DNA of 64,000 nucleotides from positions 704,232 to 768,231 of the forward strand of contig MU001681.1 in NCBI GenBank assembly GCA_010093515.1, given 5' to 3'. The position numbers and the translations under genes are program-made. The notes beneath the pieces were generated by a model, which was not told the DNA's origin, made no database searches, and saw nothing but the letters and a program-made list of their open reading frames with translations. The stretch is from Lineolata rhizophorae (lineage: Eukaryota > Ascomycota > Dothideomycetes > Lineolatales > Lineolataceae). Below, one piece after another: positions 46,192-56,301 of the stretch (the stretch's first letter is position 1; the number at the start of each line of letters is the position of its first letter).

Positions 46192-48399
46192 GGCTGACTC
46201 GCTCGGCTTCTGCGAGGAAATGTGGCTGACGGCCGATCCCACTGCGAGCGTAGTAAGAACGGAGTTGAATCAGGGTACTTGGTTATACGGTACTCTTGAA
46301 TTGCAGATGCAACTGGCAACGATGAGAAGTATGAGGGTTGCGAAGCAAATGCTTTGTAGAGAAGTTGAAAGAAATCGATCAGGTTTGCTTGTTGAGGAGT
46401 TTGTGTGCGTAGAGGAAGGTATTTTTGTAGCCTTGGTGGGGTCGGATCGGAGGGACGCGCGAATTCGGAAGTTTCCAAACATTGCGTTGCGGGGCAACGG
46501 GCTAGCGTGGCGCGCGAACCGGAGACGTCACCTCACTCCAGCACGCGACGCGACAACCACACCGCGGCGGAGTTAATATACAACTGTCACCATTCCTTCA
46601 TCATCGGATTGACTGTTGTAACTTTGTTGTTCCTGCTGCTGTGCACTCACAATATTCGGATTCTCCTCTACCATAGTTTTAGTCTAGTCTCGTTGTATTT
46701 CCAAGGTGTTTACTGCGGACGTATATTTAACCCTTGCATGTGAGTTCCTTACTCCTCCACTTTTTCACCTCTTGCTTTTTTCTCTTAGAATCATGATCCA
46801 CGGGTGTTGAATATGGATCTGTTGCGGTCTTTTTATTCCAATTTGCTGCTCATAGGCCTCAATGATTAGGGTGCTCATGTGTTGATGTTGGATTTGTCAA
46901 TTAGTCACATGGAATCATGGATTTGCTCTACAGCAGGCATTTATCGCATGTGTAGCCGCAGCACTGGTACACGCTTTCAGCAACTAGCTTTGTATTAAGC
47001 GGAGCGCTTTGTAAGATATTGTCAAACGACCTTGATGTTTCCTGTCTACCAATGGATATAATCTGACATGTTGTTTACCCTCTAGTAAAATGTTCATAGA
47101 ACCCGGCTTAGGCAGTAGTCTTTGGTTGCTAAATACAGCTTGTTATTGGGCGTTATGCAGTGCTATGCATTGTGTGCTAAGCTAATTGTGTCATTGGCAC
47201 ACTAACCTGCAGGAGTTGCGGTGAGTGCGTCTAGCACCAAATCAAGAGCAATGAAGGCAGGCCGGCCTCTCCGCTACAAGAATACGATGTGCTATTCTAA
47301 ATATCGTGTTACTTTAGTAGCCTAGATGTGGTTCTATAGGCCGTTGTAGATTTCTCCAAGCCGTCTGACTATTGTTCTAGGCAGAAATTTAGTAGAAACT
47401 TTAGCGCTTATGTTCCTACCAATGAATGAAATTGCTGATGTTTGTTTCTAGTATGCTATGCAAACTACAATGGCATTTTTTTTTTTTAAAAAAAAAGATT
47501 ACAATAAGGTTGGCAAAGCCCATGAAGAATGTGTCAATAAGGTTGTTTAGGCTTACTAGCTTAGACATCGTGGCGATATTTTCACGAGATATCATTGCAA
47601 GTTTATTGCATTCGCATTTTACTGGAGTAACCTTAGCAATAGTAGCCGCCATGCAACTAGTCCGTGATTATGATACAGAACACAACGTTAGATCTACAAA
47701 TGCGAGATGACATCGTCGATTCAGACGCCTTCCCCATATCGCAATATGCCTAAGGCCTATCCATTCCCTATGGCAGACATCTTGGCGGATTCAAACTTAT
47801 CCATGCACGCTGCATCAGTTGTTCTAAGCCGAGGATAATAGAGTGCCTTTTGATCGCAAAAGCGTACGAAAACATAAAAAAGCCATGGAAAAAATTGGGC
47901 TGTTGAAGCTGGATCAATGCACTCTCGAAGACCTGCACTACCCTTCATTCCCATGTCACTTGTCTGTCTGTTATGCGGCTAGGCAGACCCAAAACCCCCA
48001 AATTGCTCGTAGTTCTGTAAAGAAATGGCCACACTGTAGGTTAGTTTCGAGCATTCAAAGTTGATAAAAGCATACCTTGCTTTCTTCGTAGGTTATTCTT
48101 TTTTTTTTTTTTTTAAAAAAAAATAGGACTTTTACAAATCAAAGTTGATCTTCTAGTTCTTCAGGGTCGCATCAAGCCCGTAATTCTCTAAAACTTGTCG
48201 TACGGTTAGAAGCCGAGCGCCAGGCCATGAAAAGCTAGAAAAGACATCCTCCACCACATAGAACTCCAACTTGAAAAGTACAGCCATTGCTCCACAGCGC
48301 CCTAAACCAACGTCAGATAGTTGCAATTGTAAAAAATGGATCTGCATACCGGATCCTACAAAGTCTCCAAACACGCCATCAAACCCCCATCAAACCCGC
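46192..48399. other. Gene-poor AT-rich region, Spo12-like promoter and SARAF-like 3' flank
   Basis: 2.2 kb. From 46600 to 48170 the sequence is AT-rich, stop-rich in all frames, and has two blocks where a T-run meets an A-run (T12A9 at 47476-47496, T16A9 at 48099-48123). It looks like old decayed sequence; I cannot assign a family. Confidence 0.5.
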
Positions 48400-49654
48400 T
48401 TACCTCCTCCTTGTCCCCCCGAACCCCGTACTCTGATACCTCTCCCCATCATCTCTCGCCGACGGCCTTCCGCTCCCGCTCCCGCTCGGACTCCCACCTC
48501 CCCACCTCGACGGCCCCGCCGCGTACTGCCTCTGCGGCTCCTCTCTCACCACGCGTCCTCCATTCCCTCCCGCGCCCCTGCCGGCCGCATACCCGGCCGC
48601 GGCGCCGCCCAGCGCGCCGGTCCAGAACCCCGGCGTCCAGCCACCGCCGGCTTGCTGCTGGCGCGGCGCGCCCCAGCCCGAGCCCCAGCCCCAGCCAGAG
48701 GAGGAGCGGCCGCTACGGCGGGGCCCGGCAGTCCACGGCTTGCTCCTAGGGCCGGAGGGCCGCCAGTCGTAGGGTGGCGGGGGGTCGTCGTCGGGCCCTC
48801 CTCCTCCGCCGCCGCCGCCGCCGCCGTACCACGGCCGCCACGTGTCGGGGCGGCGCGGGTCGCCGCCGCGCACGACGCACGCGGCGAACAGGATGTAGGC
48901 GAACACGGCGCAGAACAGGGCCCAGAAGAGCCAGGTAACAAGGGTGTCGAATACGGTCTTCCGCGAGCCTCTGCCCGAGCGCCCGAGGTACTCGTCCCAG
49001 GCGCTGGCGCCGCCGCGGCCGTACCTGGCCTCGCCGGCCGGCGTCAGCAGCAGGCGGTACTGGCAGGCGCAGGAGCCCTTGAGGACGTAAGGGTCGTCGG
49101 GCGAGTCGTAGCCTTCGCAGACGATGTCGGTGGAGCCGAGCTTGAAGGAGGGGGGGAGAGAGGCGGTGCATTTCCACTGGATGTCTTCGGGCCCGTACTC
49201 GGAGCCTGCGTTGGTGCATTGCATGGCGTCGACGGTGTAGAGGTCGCAGGCGTCGCCGCCGATGCATTCGAGCTGCAGGAGAAAGGAGTGTTGTTAGTAT
49301 GGTGGTGTATCTCTCTTTTCCCTCTCGCTTTCGGGCTTCTTCTTTTTAAAAACAACATTTTCAAAATAAAAAATAAGGAGCGAAATATCAAAAGAAGTTC
49401 GAGCGCATCACATGACCAGTTTTGCAACAGCGAAACTGGAGGATGGGCCAAAAGAGGATAAGAGAAAGCTTGCGTCGTACCTGAGGCATCGCTTCGACCC
49501 GTCGATGACTTGTCATTCGCCCGGCCCGCAGCGTCAACGTCTCCACGTCGGACAGCAAGATCGCGTTCGAAGACTTCCTCGCCGCCCCCGCCGTCGCGAC
49601 GAGCGCCGCGAGAAGGAGGAGCACGGTTCTGCGACGCAGTCTCGACGGATGCAT
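48400..49654 (-). CDS. SARAF-like ER membrane protein (TMEM66 family), two exons
   Basis: Homologue of animal SARAF, an ER single-pass protein that slows store-operated Ca2+ entry. Model: 49654..49481 and 49272..48400; 348 aa. Signal peptide 1-24 (RRRTVLLLLAALVATAGAA), then a lumenal Cys-rich domain: LECIGGDACDLYTVDAMQC, IQWKCTASLPPSFKLGSTDI, VCEGYDSPDDPYVLKGSCAC. One membrane helix at about 167-192 (VFDTLVTWLFWALFCAVFAY). The cytosolic tail is Gly/Pro/Arg-rich, with a run of ten Gly. The lumenal pattern is what identifies the family. Fungi lack clear STIM and Orai, so the animal role cannot be carried over directly. Divergent from PBN1, also an ER protein. Confidence 0.85.
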
Positions 49655-50228
49655 TTTTTTCTTTTCTTTTTCCCTCCAACTTTTGTGGAGCGTGTGTGCA
49701 GCTGCGGAATTTGAAACGACTGGCCTACAAGTCGGCCGCGGGCAGACTGACTGCGGGATGAAGACGAGTCGGTCTATTGCACAGAGGGAGGCCGCCCTTT
49801 TGAGTGGGCGAGTGAGGCTGTGAGCCGTGACGGCGCGGTGGCGCTACATACGAGGCTATTTTAGAGGACACGGTGGCACCTCATCAACGCCTCGGCGGGC
49901 GTTGCTGCGCGAGGCTTCTAGGCAGCAGCAACCATCGCGTATTGTGTTCCCAAGGCGTGATCGTCTTTCCCAGAAATGATTCCTGAGGGAAGAGGCCATT
50001 GGGTGCGAGCCAGGTGCGTGGTGCAACGGTTAATTACGCGCTAACGCGGCAGTAGTGCCGGTCCGGGGTCCGTGGCTTGACGACTTCACTCCTTCATCCC
50101 CGGCCGGACTTCGCAATCATCGCCCGTGCAGATACACACACTCTCGGCGCCCGCTCGCCAGTCACTCTTTTGTCACCTTTCCCAAACCGAAAGGAAAGCA
50201 GTAAACAAAAAGGAAAAGAGAAGAAAAG
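49655..50228. promoter_or_regulatory. Divergent promoter SARAF-like gene / PBN1
   Basis: 574 nt shared by two ER membrane protein genes. Nothing beyond this arrangement stands out except a weak tRNA-like stretch near 49991-50064, which I rejected. Confidence 0.45.
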
Positions 50229-52299
50229 ATGCGCGAGCGGATAACGTATCTGCTGCGCGACCCCGAGCACGACGGGCCCGACCCCTCCAAGATTAATGTG
50301 TCCAAGGACTCGTTGACCGTGACGGGCCTGGACGCAGCCAAGGAGCACCGCGTGACTTTCGGCTTCTCAGAGTTGTCCCAGGAGGTGCGCTTTTCCTTTC
50401 ACCCTGCGGGCGTGTATCCCCACGGAGAACTGCTGGTGGTTGACGCTCTCTGTCGAGTAGCTATGGCGGGCCCTGAAGCAGTGCCACGAGCTCCGCATCC
50501 GATGGGTGTCTGAGTCGCCCTACGACTCCACCCCGCCCTTTGTTGCCCGGCTTTCTCCTGGCCTGCACGTCTTCTTTACGCCGCGTAGAGATGAGTTGGC
50601 GTGAGTGTGGGCATTTCGCACCACCCCTTGTGTTCCGTAGGCCGTGTAGCTCATTCTTATATCCGCCCGTCAGAGACTCCCTGTGTCCGATGCTGAAGAA
50701 AGTGTTCGGTCAAAATTTGAAGTGCACTTCTCCAACGGTAAAACCAGCTCTTTGATATATATGTGCTTTACTATATCTGTTCTTTTCTGCCAGTTTTCTC
50801 TCCTCAATTGCTCACGTGTCCTCAAAATTGCAGGAGACCTTCACTACGCCTCCAATCCTCTCTCCACGCTTCTCCCAAACTTCTCTCCAATATCACTCCC
50901 TCCTTCCCTCTCTCATCGACCTCACCACCTATATCGCCGAAGCCGTCTGCCCCCCGGCCGACCAGCACTGCCGCTCCCAAGCCGCCGCTCTCACCAGCGC
51001 AAGCTACGTCGACATAGACTTCGATGCCATCTCGCACTCAGTGATCGTCAACGCTTTCTGGAGCGCTCCGCCGACCTCCGCCTCCGCCTCTGATGAGAAC
51101 CTCTGGACCGAAACCATCTTAAAGCGGAGCAAGGAAGACACTGTCGAAGTGGGCGTTCTCGGAAACGAGCGGCCAAGTGAGAAGGAAGAGCTGTCCCTGA
51201 GCGGCTTCTTGACAGTGCTCGGACAAGACGATCACCCTAGTACGTGTCACTTTATTGCTTTGCGCCTGTCTCTATCACCATCCGTTAACCAAGCCAAACC
51301 AAACTAACCACTCCTCCCGCCCACACCACAGAGCCAACATTCTTCTCCTTCCCCTCCCGACACCACCCGTTTCCTTCCTCTTCCCCACAAACCTTCACCG
51401 CCACCCTTCCCCCTCCAACCGGCCTCCATCCCACTCTCCACCTCACCTTTCCCCTCCCTCCAACCCCGCCTCCTTCCTCCTCCTCATCCCCATCCGACTG
51501 CGCCCTCCTCGCCTACCTCACCCTCCCTTCCCCCTTCTTCCTCGACCGCCACCAACTCGCGGACCCGCTCTTCCTGGGCGCCCACCGCCTGCGCGCTCTC
51601 CGTGCGCTGGCCGGCGCCACGGACCTGGAGGCGCCCGACTGGGTCGTGCCCGAGTGGGGCAGCGCGGCGTTGGTGGAGCTAGCTCCGCCGCTGGAGGCGG
51701 GGCCTCGCGCGGCGGGGAGGGAGAAAGGAGAGAAAGAAGGCGCGCAGCAGTGGACGGCGGAGATCCCGCTGCACCTGCGGTACATGGAGCCGGCACGGTC
51801 ATCCGGGGCGAGCGACGGGAGCGGCGGCAGCGGTGGCGGCGGCGCGGGGCCAGGACCGGCCGTGGCGCGCGACCGCCACGGCCCTCACGCCGGCGTTGCC
51901 CTGCCGTTCCCGGCCGTCTTCTGGGCCTGTCCGGCGCGGGACGGCGCGAAAATGTCGGTCAACCCGTTCGATCGCGCCGCGCTAGGCTTCGACGCCCTGT
52001 TCGGGCCCCGCACGCTGTTCTACCACGTTCCGCCGGCGCAGCCCGGCGCTGAGTTGGGGACGGCAAGGCCGTTGGTGCTGGGGGCGAAGGTGCCAGTGCT
52101 GGATGCGGATAGGGCGGCGCTGGTGGAGTTGGGGACGGTGGTGGTGGTTTTGCTGGGCGCAGCGTGGGTGTTGTGGAAGGTGGGTGGAGTTTTGGCGGGA
52201 GATTTGAGGGTGGGTGGTGGGGCAACGGGGAAGGGGGGAGGTGTTAGTGGGCGTGGAGATGGGGAAGAGAAGGTGAGGGAAGGGAAGAAGATGCGCTAG
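50229..52299 (+). CDS. PBN1: PBN1 / PIG-X, GPI mannosyltransferase I stabilising subunit (five exons)
   Basis: ER membrane subunit that with Gpi14/PIG-M adds the first mannose to GPI precursors; also needed for ER folding of some proteins in yeast. Model: 50229..50384, 50461..50600, 50674..50737, 50834..51239, 51332..52299; 577 aa. Opens MRERITYLLRDPEHDGPDP, like other fungal PBN1. Then LWRALKQCHELRIRWVSE, GLHVFFTPRRDEL and VFGQNLKCTSPTETF. The PIG-X domain toward the C-terminus has IPLHLRYMEPA and ALPFPAVFWACP. One membrane helix near 520-541 (ELGTVVVVLLGAAWVLWKV) with a short Gly/Lys tail. A Gly/Ser insert sits between the two PIG-X motifs. Confidence 0.9.
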
Positions 52300-54212
52300 G
52301 ACGGCGCGTGGCGAACTGGAAGTGGGCTTTTGTAGGAGAGGTAGTTGGGAATGGAATTGGAACTGGTCTTGGAGCGAGTGTGGCGTGGAAGTTGTGCGTG
52401 ACGGGCATGGAAAAGTAAGTTGCGTCAGCTCGGCCGCCGGGTTAGTGGGTGGGTAGAACCTCAACACCAAGGCCAGGATCGTGGGGTGCGCGCGTGCGTG
52501 CGCGCTTGCACAGCAGCACCGCCTAGCGATGACGACAGGATGGCTCCAACAGCGCTCCGCCGTCGCCGCGTAGGCCCTCGCGCAGTGCCGGGGCCATCGC
52601 CTAAGTCATGGTGTTCCTGCTTTTCATTGCAACACAATGCGTCGCTTTAGCCGTTCACGGGGCTAAAGAGAAACGACAGTTTCAAGTTGGGGTGTGCATG
52701 CCGCAGCTGTGCGGCAGTGGTGTGGAGAGAACGGATGTATGCGTATGTAGTTGGCTTCACGCTCGGGCGGGGCGCTACGCAGCGGCCTCGCAGAGACGTG
52801 GGGCGCAACACCAAAGATGGGGAGCCCGCGACGAAGCTCATGGACGCGGACGGCTTCACGGAAGAAGCATCGAAGGGCTGCTCAATGAGAAGGACCGCGA
52901 GTATAGGCATGGGCACCCTTCCTCCCCCCCTCTACCGGGCCTCTATGCCCGATCGGGCAATCGGATTGTCGAATATTCGAATTCCCCAAACTTATCGAGT
53001 ATATATACCATTTAGTTCAAACAATTCACCGTCTCCTCACATTCGCGGGACGCAGTCACTGGGAGCAGCTTCGGCCTATGCCTGGTGCCGTCGTGGTGTT
53101 TGTTGGCGTTCTCAACATCATGTGACCGCTACGCGGGGAGGCACCCATCTTTTGCGTGTTCGAGTCCCGGCCGCATCGTCATTTTTTTTAATTGCTTCTT
53201 CTATTTTGCAGTCGGGGCAACTGGGGCGTCAGGAGATAGAACAAAGTCTGGCGATTCTGATTTTGGTGCGCAGAATGCCGTGTATACGGGGCGGAGGTGG
53301 GGATCAGCGGATTTGTTTTCGTGGCGTTGGGGTGAGTGGGGAGGCAGGGAAGGGTATCGTGGACTGGGGAGATGACCATCAATCCGCGGCTGCCGCGGCA
53401 GAGCCAAAGGCGGATAGCAATGGCAACTATACCGAAAGATGATGCATACATCTGCTTTACTTACACAGCGAGTAGGCAGGCGCGACTCAATGGCGCGAGA
53501 GAGCCAATGTGCTAAAGACTCTGCTTCGTTTTTGATCAGAAATGACCTGAAAAGGTATATGAGCGGGTAAATTACTGATGATGGGCAAAATCAGTAGCAG
53601 TCGCTCCAACTGGCCGAGTACCTCTCGTAATCTTTTCGTTTCCCCAACCGTGGAAGCCCATTTCACGTCTATACTCCCCAGCTATAGCATGAAGTAGAGC
53701 AGGTTACCAAGCACTATTGTGATAGAATAGCAACAGGAATTGATAAATTATCAATAGAATGGAGTGTATTTTCCTATCTAAAGAAATATGACAAGGGGAA
53801 GTTGGAAGCTGGTCTTAGAAGTTGAGTTGAGGAGGAAGGGAAGATAGCGACGGGTCCCGTTTATTCAGCAAAGCCTATCGAGACTTGACACTCTACTATA
53901 ATATAGGTTATGCCACGTTGTCTCTATTCCTACCACAAGAAAGCACTTGCAAACCCTTGCGTTACTATTTTCTGTTCTAGAGACCATTGCACCTTTCCTA
54001 TATACGCGTCTCCTGTGGCTGGAACTGAGGAACAAAGAGCTTGAAAGCACTCTGAGAGTGCTAGTTGTTCTGGAGTCATGTTTATTCTGCAGGGCCTCTC
54101 CGGCAACGATGGCCGCCTTGGGTGACCACAAAGGCGAAAAACGGATTCAAAGGGGCTCCAGGGGCCCAAAGAGATCGGACAATATAATGACGGCACCGCC
54201 CTATATAGGTTT

Positions 54213-55007
54213 TAGTGAAGACCGTTCATTAAAGGACAAAGTTTGAGCATATACCTCGACACTCGGTATTTTCGTTCAGGTGTAAGATGTCCCGATTTCA
54301 AGTAGGAAAGAGGAGCTGGCACAACACATGCTCGGTTGGCAGAGGAGTACATAAGTACCCTACTCGGATTTCGATCCACGGAAGCAAAGGCGAGACGGAA
54401 GTTTGGCGTTTTGTGGGACTTATAGTGGGGTCATTCCCAAGCTGGGTGGGCGATGGGATGGCTTCGAATGTGTGGATCGAGGCCGAATCAAGTCCTGCCA
54501 AGGACGCCACCCTTGTCCAGGTGGAGCATAGGTCTCCTGTTGCGCGAGCTGGCACAATCCAGGGCTGGTAGAGGGCCTGTGAACTGTGTCCTAGGCCAGC
54601 TACCAATTGCTAAGCTCTCAATAGCGGGATTATCCGCGTAGAGGGCGCTGACTGATGCTCGACATGCCCACGTCTCGATCATCATCAGAATGCTCGTGAC
54701 GTGGTCTGACTTTTGTTTGGCGCGACGTTCTGACCGACTCACTCTCAACCAGGTCTCGTTCCAATTTGGACCGAGTACCATGGGACGCTTTACCCTCCTT
54801 ACCGATGTAAGGAGCTCGTGTTTGTGTGTGCCGACCACTTTGAAAGCAGAGCTCCGCAACAGAGCCCCGCAACAGAACATAGTGACCCGGAAATAAAACC
54901 GATGTTCTGCCTGACTTACTTAGACATTAGTGAAAACTTTCAGAGGAAGGAATTTGAGTATATACTTCGACCCTTTGTACTTTTGTAGAGACTCTGGATG
55001 TCGCGTA
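54213..55007. repeat. Pair of diverged direct repeats, about 80 nt each
   Basis: Copies at 54213-54296 and 54928-55007, about 715 nt apart. Shared core: TAGTGAA, AAGG, TTTGAG-ATATAC-TCGAC-C, TTT-GT and GATGTC-CG. Identity looks about 70 percent by eye. The sequence between is not recognisable. Confidence 0.6.
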
Positions 55008-55082
55008 GCTCGGCGATCCGCCGGGCAACCGGGTGGTGGAAGCGGAACCGCTTCACTAGAGGGCGATCAGAGCGCGATTTAG

Positions 55083-55105
55083 AGTCGATCGGTGCACGAT
55101 CGACT
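55083..55105. repeat. Perfect inverted repeat, 9-nt arms
   Basis: AGTCGATCG-GTGCA-CGATCGACT, just beyond the second copy of the direct repeat. No gene is near enough to call it a promoter element. Confidence 0.75.
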
Positions 55106-56301
55106 TACGGTTGAATGATAAGCACGCAACAGGGTGTGCTTCAGTCAACAAGGCAAGTCAGAATGTGTATTCAATCTAAGTTGGATCGGAGCTACATACC
55201 TATATACCTGGATCTAACCCCGATTACGTATCGCGCAGGTGCGTAGTACATGCCTGGGCATGACGCTGGAGGAAGGAATTGGGCCGACGCAGATGGCCAG
55301 GCGGGCGGGAGTGTTGCCGGCTCGTGGGAGCTGGTGGATTCCTGTAGTTCGGCTAAGTGCTGGTCGGTTGAGTGGCGCTGCGCAGGCTTTGAGGGCTTCG
55401 AGGGCTGCGTCGGCTGAGGTGCGTGTCGGTTGCGCGGTGTTAGGCTGTGCGTTGGCCTCGCCAGTAGTAGCAGGCAATGTGTTCGGTGCGTGGATCTCTT
55501 GATTTCATAGGACTCTAAGTGGATGCGGAAAATTGATTGTATACAATCAATGTTTGATGATGGGGACGAACAAAGAACGTCGATGAGACAAGAAGCAGTA
55601 GAAGCCGGCGGTGGCTTGACATTGCTACACGGCCCTCGCTCGTAGTAGAACCAGGAGTCGATAATTGAAAAGAAGAAGCGAGTGTATTTCTTATCTGAGG
55701 AACATGATGAATTGAGGATGGAATTGAAAAGTTTGAGTTGGAAAGGCTGGTTGAAGAAGAGAGAGGAGACAGCAACGACAGCAACGAGTCCCTCATGTAC
55801 GCAGCAGGGCCTGGTCCTGTGCTGCACCTACTATGTTGGCTGATGCGGCAATGGCGGCTTCCTACTTCCACAGCTGCAAAGTACGCTCTACACGGCAGGA
55901 GGAAGCCTCCAAAGCGGGGTAGAGGAAAGCGCATCTTATACTTACTATCTAGGGCAGCAGCTACAACTAGAGTCTGCGTCAGCTGCTGACGCGGGCAGGC
56001 ACTAATTCGCCTAAAGTAGAAACTCCACCTCCCAACCGCATCCGCCCCTTCTTGCTGTCCCATTTCCGTGGTGTTGCGGACACCCAACCAATCCCCCATC
56101 CCGGACGGCCCAATTCCCCTTTGTTCCCATGGATGTTTCTCGAAAAATCTGATAAGACACGCCTGTCCAAAAAAAAAGGAAAGGGAAAAAAAGCCCTTTA
56201 AATGTCCTTCAACGCCATGCCCCCACCAACCTGCCTCCTTAGCCCCAATTTTCTCCTCTTTGCCTATCCCGGACCTCAAAAACCTCCCACCACAACAAAC
56301 C

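Larger units (their letters stand above)
52300..56301. other. Largest gene-poor stretch (4 kb), convergent
   Basis: Lies between the 3' ends of PBN1 and the gene at 56302. 53450-53900 is AT-rich. Contains a diverged direct repeat (54213-54296 and 54928-55007) and a perfect inverted repeat (55083-55105). Open frames (for example 52687-53442 plus, 54488-54880 minus, 55515-56369 minus) match no family I know and carry no convincing splice or composition signal. Confidence 0.5.

Noticed and set aside
49991-50064. tRNA-like stretch: seven-pair acceptor-like arms (CGAGCCA/TGGCTTG), an A-box-like TGGTGCAACGGTTAA, total 74 nt
   Set aside because: No acceptable anticodon stem and no B-box (TTCRANT) in the place of the T loop. 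At best a decayed tRNA; chance is as likely.
53088-53195. Possible Pol III gene: GTTCGAGTCC (B-box) followed by a T-run, with GGTGCCG upstream pairing six of seven with CCGCATC
   Set aside because: The T stem (GCGTG/CCCGG) does not pair properly and no anticodon arm folds. Not called as a tRNA gene.
52687-53442. 251-codon plus frame after PBN1
   Set aside because: No family resemblance, interrupted composition (includes T-runs and AT-rich stretches) and no conserved-looking segment.
54488-54880. 130-codon minus frame inside the gene desert
   Set aside because: Unrecognised and overlapped by other frames; insufficient to call a gene or an element.
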